NCBI GenBank assembly: GCA_009779335.1
Contig: WREM01000012.1
Coordinates: 1 to 13,072 of the forward strand
From: Streptococcaceae bacterium
GTDB lineage: Bacteria > Bacillota > Bacilli > Lactobacillales > Streptococcaceae
Direction: 5' to 3'
Length of the DNA stretch: 13,072 nucleotides
Shown here: piece after piece, positions 7,721-13,072 of the stretch
Layout: each line of letters opens with the position of its first letter
Position numbering within the stretch: position 1 is the first letter of the stretch
Notes under the pieces: generated by a model
Databases searched by the model: none
What the model saw: only the letters and a program-made list of their open reading frames with translations
What the model was told of the DNA's origin: nothing
Made by a program: the position numbers and the translations under genes

Positions 7721-8968
7721 TTACCAAGCGAATAATCCGGCTGCAGCTGCAGAAAGAAGTGATACAAGAATCCCTGCAAGGAGCATTTTAGGTACACGTT
7801 TAGAAATGTATTCAACTTTATCTTTACCAACGAGTCCCTTGAAGGCACCAATAATCATACCGACAGTAGAGAAGTTAGCAAATGAAGTAAGGAAGACAGT
7901 TACAGCGACAGTAGCATGTCTGTTTGCCCAGAATCCAGAAGAATTTAAGATTTGGTCTTTGATTTGTAACATCACAACAAATTCATTTGTTACCAACTTA
8001 GTTCCCATAAGTTGTGAAATATGGAAAGCATCAGAAGGATTTGTAAATCCAAGCAACCATGCAAATGGGAACATGATGACTCCAAGAATATTTTCAAGAG
8101 TGAGCCAGTGTAGCCCTGTAAGAGCAAAGATATGGTTAACAAGTGAAGCTAATGCAACAAAGGCAATAACAGTGATCGTAATGATGAAAATCAATTTACC
8201 TGCACCGATGATAGAATCTCCAAGGAATGAGAAGAAAGGTTCACGAACTGTTTTTCCTTCTTCATTTTCTTCCATTCCACCTGCAGCAACGATGTCCTCT
8301 TCTTCTGTAATCTCAACAGGGTTCAAGATTGAAGAAATAGCGATAGCTCCAAGGATGTTCAACGGAATAGCAGTGATGACATATTCTCCGGGAACCATAC
8401 CTGCATAAGCTCCAATGATAGAAGCAGTGATACAACTCATAGACATAAGTGCAAGTGTAAAGTTACGTTTTGAAGACATTTGATTGAGTTGAGGTTTTGA
8501 AATAGCAAGCACTTCAGTGTTTCCAAGGAACATCATTTCTACTGAGAAGAATGATTCAAAACGAGGTTGCCCTGTAATTTTTGAAAGTCCCCAACCAATC
8601 CATTTGATAATAAATGGAAGTACACCAATATAAGTCAAAATGTCAAAGAGTGGCACGATGAGCAAGATGGGTAATAATGCTGAGGTAACGAAGTTAGGTG
8701 CAAATCCTTTAACCCCATTGTCTAGCCAATCAGGTAAGGCAAATGCAATACCATCGTTAGCGATTTTAATCAACCAAGTGAAACCATTTGCAGCTGCCAT
8801 AACGGCATCACGACCAATAGTAGAATAAATGAAGAATGCAGCCAAAGCAAGTTGTAATGCAATGACGATAACGATAGGACGCCATTTGATAGATTTTCTA
8901 TCTTCTGAGAAGAGATAGGCGATACCTATAAATACAAAAATACCGATAATATTAATTGCGACTGACAT
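7721..8968 (-). CDS. CNT-family nucleoside transporter (NupC-like)
   Basis: A 415-residue polytopic membrane protein of the concentrative nucleoside transporter family, which imports nucleosides with H+ or Na+. About 8-10 hydrophobic segments are visible. Family motifs are GNTEVLAISKPQL at 149-161 (the G-Q/N-T/S-E substrate-binding hairpin), the second hairpin with FTNPSDAF at 308-315, and the CNT signature GTKLVTNEF at 322-330. A charged loop with an acidic run at 219-240 lies between the two halves. Length fits bacterial NupC (~400). AAGGAGG (8973-8979, minus strand) fixes the ATG start. Which nucleosides it carries cannot be read from sequence; lactococci have more than one nucleoside uptake system. 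It is a single-gene unit, and its upstream region carries a PurBox and a cre-like site, pointing to purine and carbon control. Confidence 0.92.
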   Translation of the reverse strand: MSVAINIIGIFVFIGIAYLFSEDRKSIKWRPIVIVIALQLALAAFFIYSTIGRDAVMAAANGFTWLIKIANDGIAFALPDWLDNGVKGFAPNFVTSALLPILLIVPLFDILTYIGVLPFIIKWIGWGLSKITGQPRFESFFSVEMMFLGNTEVLAISKPQLNQMSSKRNFTLALMSMSCITASIIGAYAGMVPGEYVITAIPLNILGAIAISSILNPVEITEEEDIVAAGGMEENEEGKTVREPFFSFLGDSIIGAGKLIFIITITVIAFVALASLVNHIFALTGLHWLTLENILGVIMFPFAWLLGFTNPSDAFHISQLMGTKLVTNEFVVMLQIKDQILNSSGFWANRHATVAVTVFLTSFANFSTVGMIIGAFKGLVGKDKVEYISKRVPKMLLAGILVSLLSAAAAGLFAW

Positions 8969-8998
8969 TAAGTCCTCCTTAGGATAAAATATTTTTTA

Positions 8999-9012
8999 TG
9001 ATAACGCTTTCC
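8999..9012 (-). promoter_or_regulatory. cre-like CcpA site downstream of the transporter start
   Basis: On the minus strand GGAAAGCGTTATCA matches the cre consensus TGWAANCGNTNWCA at 13 of 14 positions, with the first T replaced by G. It lies at about +11 to +24 of the predicted start, a position where CcpA typically blocks elongation. Carbon repression of nucleoside uptake would make sense, as the ribose can serve as carbon source. Overlapping it, TGATAA (8999-9004) and TTATCA (9014-9019) form an inverted repeat with a 9-base spacer. Confidence 0.6.
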
Positions 9013-9029
9013 ATTATCACCTAAAAATT

Positions 9030-9058
9030 ATTATAGCAAGAATAAATGAGAAAGACAA
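9030..9058 (-). promoter_or_regulatory. Promoter of the nucleoside transporter gene
   Basis: On the minus strand TTGTCT (9053-9058) and TATAAT (9030-9035) are 17 bases apart, and TGC before the -10 box makes it extended. The start is expected near 9023, giving a leader of about 55 bases. Confidence 0.75.
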
Positions 9059-9073
9059 TTATTTATTTACAAA

Positions 9074-9111
9074 ATAAAAAGACTAATCTCCAATCGTTCG
9101 GAAATAGCCTT
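9074..9111 (-). terminator. Terminator of rqcH
   Basis: On the minus strand AAGGCTA (9105-9111) pairs with TAGTCTT (9079-9085) with one G-U pair. An inner TTTCC/GGAGA stem follows across a one-base bulge, with an 8-base loop, then TTTTT. The 5' arm begins at the last base of the rqcH stop codon. The loop and inner stem contain the PurBox. Confidence 0.7.
9093..9105 (-). promoter_or_regulatory. PurBox (PurR site) upstream of the transporter gene
   Basis: On the minus strand ATTTCCGAACGAT matches the lactococcal PurBox AWWWCCGAACWWT at 12 of 13 positions; only one W is G. The central G (9099) is 76 bases upstream of the predicted start at 9023, the spacing I recall for PurR-activated lactococcal promoters. 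PurR responds to PRPP and activates purine synthesis and salvage genes. The site lies within the rqcH terminator hairpin, so one stretch serves two purposes. I saw no other CCGAAC/GTTCGG core in the window. Confidence 0.65.
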
Positions 9112-10733
9112 TATATTTTTCGAGATTTGATGACAACCTCATCAGGAGTGACACGGATGGTCTTCTCACGATTGTAAGTGACAAACCCCGGAGGTGTCCC
9201 TGTGGGTTTGTGGAGTTTCTTGACATCAAGCATATCCACCTGAACCAGATTAGAATGGCGAGCTTTAGAATAGTATGCAGCAAGCTCTCCTGCAAAAGTA
9301 ATGGTCTCATCGGATGGAGAAGGGTTATTTGTCAAAAGGACATGAGAACCGGGAATATCTTTGACATGGAACCATAAATCTCCTTTTTTTGACAACTTGA
9401 AAGAAACTTGTTCATTTTGTAGGTTATTCTTCCCGACTAAAATAATCGTTCCATCTTCAGCTTGATATTTCTCAGGAGGAAGCATTTTTTGCTTTTTATC
9501 ACGGTATTTGGTTTTGATATAACCCGTCTGAATCAATTCTTCACGAATGTCAGCAATCTCTGCCACATCTGCATTTTGTAAGTTATTTTCTACAGATTCA
9601 AGATAGGCAATGGCTTGCTTGGTATGCTCGATATGATCTCCTAAGACTTTAACCGCTTGCTTGAGCTTCTGATAGCGATGGAAGTAACGTTGGGCATTTT
9701 GAGAAGGGCTTAAAGCCAAGTTAAGAGCGATTTCGATAGGTTCATTAGTATAGTAGTTGTCCAAAGTCACGCTAGGTTGATTGTTTGGCACCTCATGTAA
9801 GAAGGTCGTCAGCAATTCCCCTTTTTGACGGAAAATTTCGGCGTTTTCAGTGGCAGACAACTCTTTCTCCTGCTTTTTGAGTTTGTCTTTATTCTTTTTT
9901 AGCTCATTTTGAACCTTGCGAATAACCTCAGAAGCCACTTGTTTGACTCTGTCTCGCTCAGCTTTATCTTGATAATAGACATCAAGCATGTGTGACAGAT
10001 TATCATAGGAGGTAAATTCATCGGATAATTGGATAGAAGAGAATCTATCATTAGGATAGATAGAAGGAACAATGGTTTTCAGTCTGGTCCTGAAGTCATC
10101 CAAAGAAAGATTTGATAAGGCCTGTGCAGTATCTTTACCCATTCCTTGAAAAACTTCTTGTAGCTTAGCCTCAGTATTGAGTGAGTCAAAGATTTTCTCA
10201 TCAGAAGCGGTAAATGGATTAAGCAGATCAGATTCAGGTGGGGTGATATAGGTTGAACCGGGTAAAATAGTACGGTACTGATTTTGAGAAAATCCAATGT
10301 GTTTGATGGATTCAATGATTTTATCATTAGATTTATCGAGGAGGATGATATTAGAGTGTTTTCCCATGATTTCAACAGCCAGAGCAATTTTTAAGCTGTC
10401 CCCAATCTCATCTTTTGTAGAGATATGAAAGAGGACCTGTCTGTCGTTATCGATTTGTTCAATTTCTTCAATAAATGCTCCGGATAGATATTTTCTCAAT
10501 ATCATGACGAAATTATTGGGATTTTGAGGATTCTGAAAGTCTGTCTCGGTCAACTGAATACGTCCAAAAGTTGGATGTGCAGAGAGGAGGAGTTTATGGG
10601 ATTTCCCATTACCTCGTACAGTCAAGACTAATTCCTGTTCAAAAGGTTGATTGATTTTCTGAATGCGTCCACCAATCAACTGCTCAGATATTTCAGCTAT
10701 AATATGATGTAAAAATATACCGTCAAATGACAT
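9111..10733 (-). CDS. rqcH: RqcH, ribosome quality control (NFACT/FbpA family)
   Basis: A 540-residue NFACT protein. In Bacillus subtilis RqcH binds stalled 50S subunits carrying peptidyl-tRNA and recruits tRNA-Ala to add C-terminal alanine tails that mark nascent chains for degradation. The NFACT-N domain starts at residue 1 (SFDGIFLHHI) and contains Asp97-Arg98 (NDR), the same positions as the D97/R98 pair needed for alanine tailing in B. subtilis, so activity is likely. EIMGKHSNIILLD is at 121-133. A coiled coil rich in Lys/Glu spans ~260-300. The C-terminal NFACT-R domain (~430-520) shows KKGDLWFHVKDIPGSHV and FAGELAAYYSKAR. Streptococcal members were first named fibronectin-binding proteins (FbpA/PavA); a surface role is not excluded, but no signal peptide is present. 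AGAGGAG (10739-10745, minus strand) fixes the start. Confidence 0.93.
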   Translation of the reverse strand: MSFDGIFLHHIIAEISEQLIGGRIQKINQPFEQELVLTVRGNGKSHKLLLSAHPTFGRIQLTETDFQNPQNPNNFVMILRKYLSGAFIEEIEQIDNDRQVLFHISTKDEIGDSLKIALAVEIMGKHSNIILLDKSNDKIIESIKHIGFSQNQYRTILPGSTYITPPESDLLNPFTASDEKIFDSLNTEAKLQEVFQGMGKDTAQALSNLSLDDFRTRLKTIVPSIYPNDRFSSIQLSDEFTSYDNLSHMLDVYYQDKAERDRVKQVASEVIRKVQNELKKNKDKLKKQEKELSATENAEIFRQKGELLTTFLHEVPNNQPSVTLDNYYTNEPIEIALNLALSPSQNAQRYFHRYQKLKQAVKVLGDHIEHTKQAIAYLESVENNLQNADVAEIADIREELIQTGYIKTKYRDKKQKMLPPEKYQAEDGTIILVGKNNLQNEQVSFKLSKKGDLWFHVKDIPGSHVLLTNNPSPSDETITFAGELAAYYSKARHSNLVQVDMLDVKKLHKPTGTPPGFVTYNREKTIRVTPDEVVIKSRKI

Positions 10734-10764
10734 GAGTTCTCCTCTCTTTGCTTTTTCTTATCTT

Positions 10765-10773
10765 ATTTTAGCA
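10765..10773 (-). promoter_or_regulatory. Extended -10 promoter element of rqcH
   Basis: On the minus strand TGC is followed by TAAAAT (-10 at 10765-10770). No clear -35 box is found at 16-18 bases. It faces away from the promoter of the small membrane protein genes. Confidence 0.5.
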
Positions 10774-10793
10774 TAAAATCAAAAAGATTTTAT
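10773..10793. repeat. Perfect inverted repeat in the rqcH divergent promoter region
   Basis: ATAAAATC (10773-10780) and GATTTTAT (10786-10793) form perfect 8-base arms around AAAAA. It touches the rqcH extended -10 element and lies about 24 bases upstream of the opposite -10 box. There is no T-run after the second arm (TATGG follows), so a terminator is unlikely. It may be an operator shared by both promoters, or simply A/T-rich chance. Confidence 0.5.
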
Positions 10794-10813
10794 ATGGTAT
10801 TTGTGATGGAATT

Positions 10814-10822
10814 TGATATAAT
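10814..10822 (+). promoter_or_regulatory. Extended -10 promoter of the small membrane protein pair
   Basis: TGA followed by TATAAT (10817-10822). The -35 region at 17 bases (ATGGTA) is poor, so the extended -10 probably does most of the work. Start expected near 10829, 24 bases before the first ATG. Confidence 0.65.
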
Positions 10823-10852
10823 AAGGAAAGAATAAATACGAAGAGGAGCCCT

Positions 10853-11302
10853 ATGCAAAGAACAAGCAAAATCATTCAAGTCATTATACGTGTTGTTATG
10901 CTGGTCGTCGCAATAGGTATGATTGTGGTTGCAGGGACCATGACTGGACTTCATATGGCTAATAAAAATATTGAAAAAACCACATTAACTGGAAAGATTG
11001 TTACAGGGGATGAAGGACTTAGAGAAGTCCAATATAATTTTCAAGATAAAAAGCTACAAAATCGTCCATTAGATACATACTTCAGAAGTCTAGGTTCTGT
11101 GGGAGATTCGATTACGGTCTATGTCGAAAATAGTCATCCTGAACGTATATTTATATCTAATCATGGAGATAGTTTGTTAGAAACGGCAGGCTTCATGGTA
11201 GGATGGGGCTTACTCTTAGGTGTTATTCTGATTGGAGAAAGACAACTGATGACACGAATTAAAGTCTTGGAAGCTAAAGTTGAAGAGAGTGAAAGTGAAT
11301 AA
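10853..11302 (+). CDS. Two-span membrane protein, DUF3592-like layout, function unknown
   Basis: A 149-residue protein that I do not recognise with certainty. It has a membrane segment at ~8-33, a probably extracytoplasmic domain at ~35-110, a second membrane segment at ~112-128, and a short acidic/basic C-terminal tail (ERQLMTRIKVLEAKVEESESE) likely to form a helix in the cytoplasm. The outer domain ends in SVGDSITVYVENSHPERIFI, resembling the 'GDxVxVyydPxnP' turn of DUF3592 proteins; this is a suggestion from pattern only. AGGAG at 10844-10848 is four bases from the ATG. It is divergent from rqcH and followed nine bases later by another membrane protein, with which it probably forms an operon. 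Confidence 0.8.
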   Translation: MQRTSKIIQVIIRVVMLVVAIGMIVVAGTMTGLHMANKNIEKTTLTGKIVTGDEGLREVQYNFQDKKLQNRPLDTYFRSLGSVGDSITVYVENSHPERIFISNHGDSLLETAGFMVGWGLLLGVILIGERQLMTRIKVLEAKVEESESE

Positions 11303-11311
11303 ATAAGGAAT

Positions 11312-11872
11312 ATGAATAAAGAACGTAAAACAAATAGCCATGATGCTCCTAAAACAAGAGCCAGAAAAAATAAGGAAGTAAAAAAACAATCTTCAGTATT
11401 TTGGGAAGATGTAAAACTCTTTCTGAGTGATTACAGATATTTCTTTGTGATACTTTTTGTAGCTCTTGTGGCAATAGTTATTATCTTTATCATCATTTTT
11501 ACGCATCAGCCCAAGAATCCTTCTGCCTTTTCTAATAATAAACAATCCTCATCTTCTCAAATTGCATCGTCCAATACCTCGTCATCACTTCCAGATACAA
11601 ATAGTGATTCAATGCAGTCTTCTCAAGAATCGTCCACCAATTCAGTATCTTCTGGGACAGATTCCTCGTACAATGGACCAACATCTAGTTCTAGCGTATC
11701 CAATGCAGAGTTATTAGGCTCAACGACACCTATTCCAGGTGGTGCTTCATTAACTTTGACAACAGCCAAAGGTCAAATCATCAGATACTTTGCAACAAGT
11801 CAGGAAGCAGAACAAGTAGGGAAAGCCTTATATGATGCAGGTTTAGTTACAAATGCAGTATGGAATCCATAA
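11312..11872 (+). CDS. Single-span membrane protein with Ser-rich linker, function unknown
   Basis: A 186-residue protein, not recognised. A strongly basic cytoplasmic N-terminus (1-28, many Lys/Arg) is followed by a hydrophobic membrane segment at ~42-64, so the rest should lie outside the cell (type II topology). Residues ~72-130 are a low-complexity linker made largely of Ser with Thr, Asn, Gln and Asp. A compact C-terminal segment (~131-186, with AKGQIIRYFATSQEAEQVGKAL and ending TNAVWNP) looks folded and may be the functional part, perhaps a wall or peptidoglycan contact; this is inference. AAGGA (11305-11309) two bases before the ATG is very close, so translation may depend on coupling with the upstream gene. 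A terminator follows 11 bases after the stop codon. Confidence 0.8.
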   Translation: MNKERKTNSHDAPKTRARKNKEVKKQSSVFWEDVKLFLSDYRYFFVILFVALVAIVIIFIIIFTHQPKNPSAFSNNKQSSSSQIASSNTSSSLPDTNSDSMQSSQESSTNSVSSGTDSSYNGPTSSSSVSNAELLGSTTPIPGGASLTLTTAKGQIIRYFATSQEAEQVGKALYDAGLVTNAVWNP

Positions 11873-11883
11873 ATAATAAAACT

Positions 11884-11914
11884 ACCCTTGATTGTTCAAG
11901 AATCTAGGGTTTTA
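11884..11914 (+). terminator. Terminator after the membrane protein pair
   Basis: ACCCT (11884-11888) pairs with AGGGT (11906-11910). After a T-T mismatch, GATT (11890-11893) pairs with AATC (11901-11904) around a 7-base loop, and TTTAT follows. It lies only 33 bases before the rbgA start codon. Confidence 0.7.
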
Positions 11915-11946
11915 TCTTGCAAATGGTAAAGAGAAAGGAGAAAAAC

Positions 11947-12801
11947 ATGACTAGTATTCAATGGTTCCCGGGGCATATGTCCAAAGCCAGACGACAGGTT
12001 CAAGAAAATTTGAAGTTTGTAGATTTTGTCATTGAATTGGTCGATGCACGTCTTCCGCTTTCTAGTCGTAATCCCATGCTGGAGAAGATTGTAGGGGATA
12101 AGCCTAAGATGATTCTGCTCAATAAAGCAGATTTAGCAGATAGGGAAGCGGTCAAACAATGGGTGCATCACTTTGAAAATCAAGGTTTATTAGCCATCGC
12201 TATCAACTCTAAAGAAGGACAAACGGCCAAGAAAATTACTGCAGCAGCACAGAATCTTATGGCGGATAAAATTGCTCGAAATAAAGAACGAGGCATTCAA
12301 AACAGGGCTCTGCGTACAATGATTATTGGTATTCCAAATGCGGGGAAATCTACACTCATGAATCGCCTTGCAGGTAAAAAAATTGCTGTAACAGGTAATA
12401 AACCGGGTGTGACCAAAGGGCAACAATGGCTGCGAACCAATAAAGATTTAGAGCTTTTGGATACTCCCGGGATTCTTTGGCCCAAGTTTGAAGATCATCA
12501 AGTGGGATTGAAGCTGGCTCTGACGGGTGCTATCAAGGATCAACTGCTTCCTATGGATGATGTGACTATTTTCGGGCTATCTTATTTTATTGAGCATTAT
12601 CAAGATGCGATCAGCAAACGTTTCAATTGTTCAGACGATGATTTGTCTATGGAAACACCTGAACTCATCATGGAACTAACCAAACGCCTAGGTTTTCGTG
12701 AAGACTATGACAGATTTTATAGCCTCTTTGTCAAGGAAGTGCGTGATGGAAGGCTAGGGCTTTACTGTTTAGATAGGATAGATGATGACACAAACCATTA
12801 A
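11947..12801 (+). CDS. rbgA: Ribosome biogenesis GTPase A (RbgA/YlqF)
   Basis: A 284-residue circularly permuted GTPase needed for late assembly of the 50S subunit. The order of motifs is diagnostic: G4 NKAD (59-62) comes before G1 GIPNAGKST (128-136), G2 PGVTKG (153-158, Thr156) and G3 DTPG (172-175). The N-terminal IQWFPGHMSKARRQ matches the RbgA start, and His10 is the conserved residue proposed to be catalytic in B. subtilis (His9 there). A C-terminal ANTAR-like RNA-binding domain occupies ~205-284. The ATG at 11947 has AAGGAG at 11935-11940. An in-frame upstream ATG at 11923 has no such site and would add ten residues before the conserved start, so it is rejected. It overlaps rnhB by 17 bases, a pairing common in Firmicutes. 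Confidence 0.96.
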   Translation: MTSIQWFPGHMSKARRQVQENLKFVDFVIELVDARLPLSSRNPMLEKIVGDKPKMILLNKADLADREAVKQWVHHFENQGLLAIAINSKEGQTAKKITAAAQNLMADKIARNKERGIQNRALRTMIIGIPNAGKSTLMNRLAGKKIAVTGNKPGVTKGQQWLRTNKDLELLDTPGILWPKFEDHQVGLKLALTGAIKDQLLPMDDVTIFGLSYFIEHYQDAISKRFNCSDDDLSMETPELIMELTKRLGFREDYDRFYSLFVKEVRDGRLGLYCLDRIDDDTNH

Positions 12802-13072
12802 AGAAATCAAAGACATTCTCTCTGCACTGACAGACCTTGATGATATGAAATTCACCGAATGGGCAACAGATTCAAGAGCAGGAGTGCAGTCAGCCATCAA
12901 GCAAAGGCAGAAGCAAATACTTGCAGAGCAGGCAGAAGAAGCCCGCTTGGAAATCATGCTCGCCTTTGAAAAAGACCTCTATAAGAAAGGCATTGCACAC
13001 ATTGCAGGAATAGATGAGGTAGGGAGAGGTCCATTAGCAGGTCCCGTCGTAGCTGCGGCTGTCATACTTCCC
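12785..13072 (+). CDS. rnhB: Ribonuclease HII (RnhB), 5' part
   Basis: The first 96 residues of RNase HII, cut by the right edge of the window. The enzyme cleaves RNA in RNA-DNA hybrids and removes single ribonucleotides misincorporated in DNA. The N-terminal ~75 residues are the helical extension typical of Firmicute RnhB (TIKEIKDILSALTDLDDMKF). The catalytic domain then begins with IAGIDEVGRGPLAGPVVAAAVIL, where Asp and Glu of IDE are the first two active-site acids; the others lie beyond the edge. ATG occurs twice in a row at 12782 and 12785. The second is preferred because AGGA (12775-12778) is six bases away rather than three. The start lies inside the rbgA 3' end, suggesting translational coupling. 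Confidence 0.93.
   Translation, partial: MTQTIKEIKDILSALTDLDDMKFTEWATDSRAGVQSAIKQRQKQILAEQAEEARLEIMLAFEKDLYKKGIAHIAGIDEVGRGPLAGPVVAAAVILP

Noticed and set aside
7806..8408. A 200-codon open frame on the plus strand inside the transporter gene
   Set aside because: It is antisense to a well-supported CNT transporter, has no recognisable domains or ribosome site, and follows from codon bias on the other strand.
11560..11720. Ser-rich coding stretch as a DNA repeat array
   Set aside because: Serine codons vary (TCA, TCT, TCC, AGT, TCG) and no fixed DNA unit repeats, so it is protein low complexity and not a tandem repeat.
12190..12485. Two minus-strand frames inside rbgA
   Set aside because: Antisense to a clear RbgA coding sequence, no promoter or ribosome site seen.
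1..13072. Mobile element, CRISPR, tRNA, riboswitch or defence island
   Set aside because: No transposase, integrase, regularly spaced repeats, cloverleaf or long structured leader was seen; coding style looks even across the window.

Overview
The window looks like ordinary core chromosome of a low-GC Gram-positive coccus of the Streptococcaceae, most likely a Lactococcus species. The reasons are the ParC, ParE, L-LDH, RbgA and RNase HII sequences as I recall them from lactococci and streptococci, AAGGAG-type ribosome sites, and a good match to the lactococcal PurBox. The genus is an inference from remembered sequences; no search was run. There are no rRNA or tRNA genes, insertion sequences, CRISPR arrays or prophage genes that I can see.

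Layout. Bases 1-4632 (+) hold the topoisomerase IV region: the 3' part of parE, a frame-disrupted isochorismatase-like cysteine hydrolase, a DEDDh (DnaQ-like) exonuclease, and complete parC ending in a terminator. Bases 4674-5776 (+) hold a monocistronic FBP-type L-lactate dehydrogenase with a strong promoter, a Rex-like operator at the transcription start, and a bidirectional terminator. Bases 5805-10733 (-) hold four separately terminated or promoted genes: a membrane-anchored CE4 peptidoglycan deacetylase (PgdA-like), a small DUF805 membrane protein, a CNT-family nucleoside transporter, and RqcH (NFACT/FbpA family). Bases 10853-11872 (+), divergent from rqcH, hold two small membrane proteins of unknown function, probably an operon. 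Bases 11947-13072 (+) hold rbgA and the 5' part of rnhB, overlapping.

Themes. The genes cover DNA topology and maintenance (parE, exonuclease, parC, rnhB), ribosome assembly and rescue (rbgA, rqcH), envelope (pgdA-like, the small membrane proteins), fermentation (ldh) and nucleoside salvage (CNT transporter). The most informative non-coding signals are at the transporter promoter. A 12/13 PurBox match has its central G exactly 76 bases upstream of the predicted start, the position I recall for lactococcal PurR activation. This PurBox lies inside the terminator hairpin of rqcH, and a cre-like site lies just downstream of the start. I did not find a convincing new multi-gene system; the leads are regulatory sites, one decayed gene, and one unrecognised membrane-protein pair.
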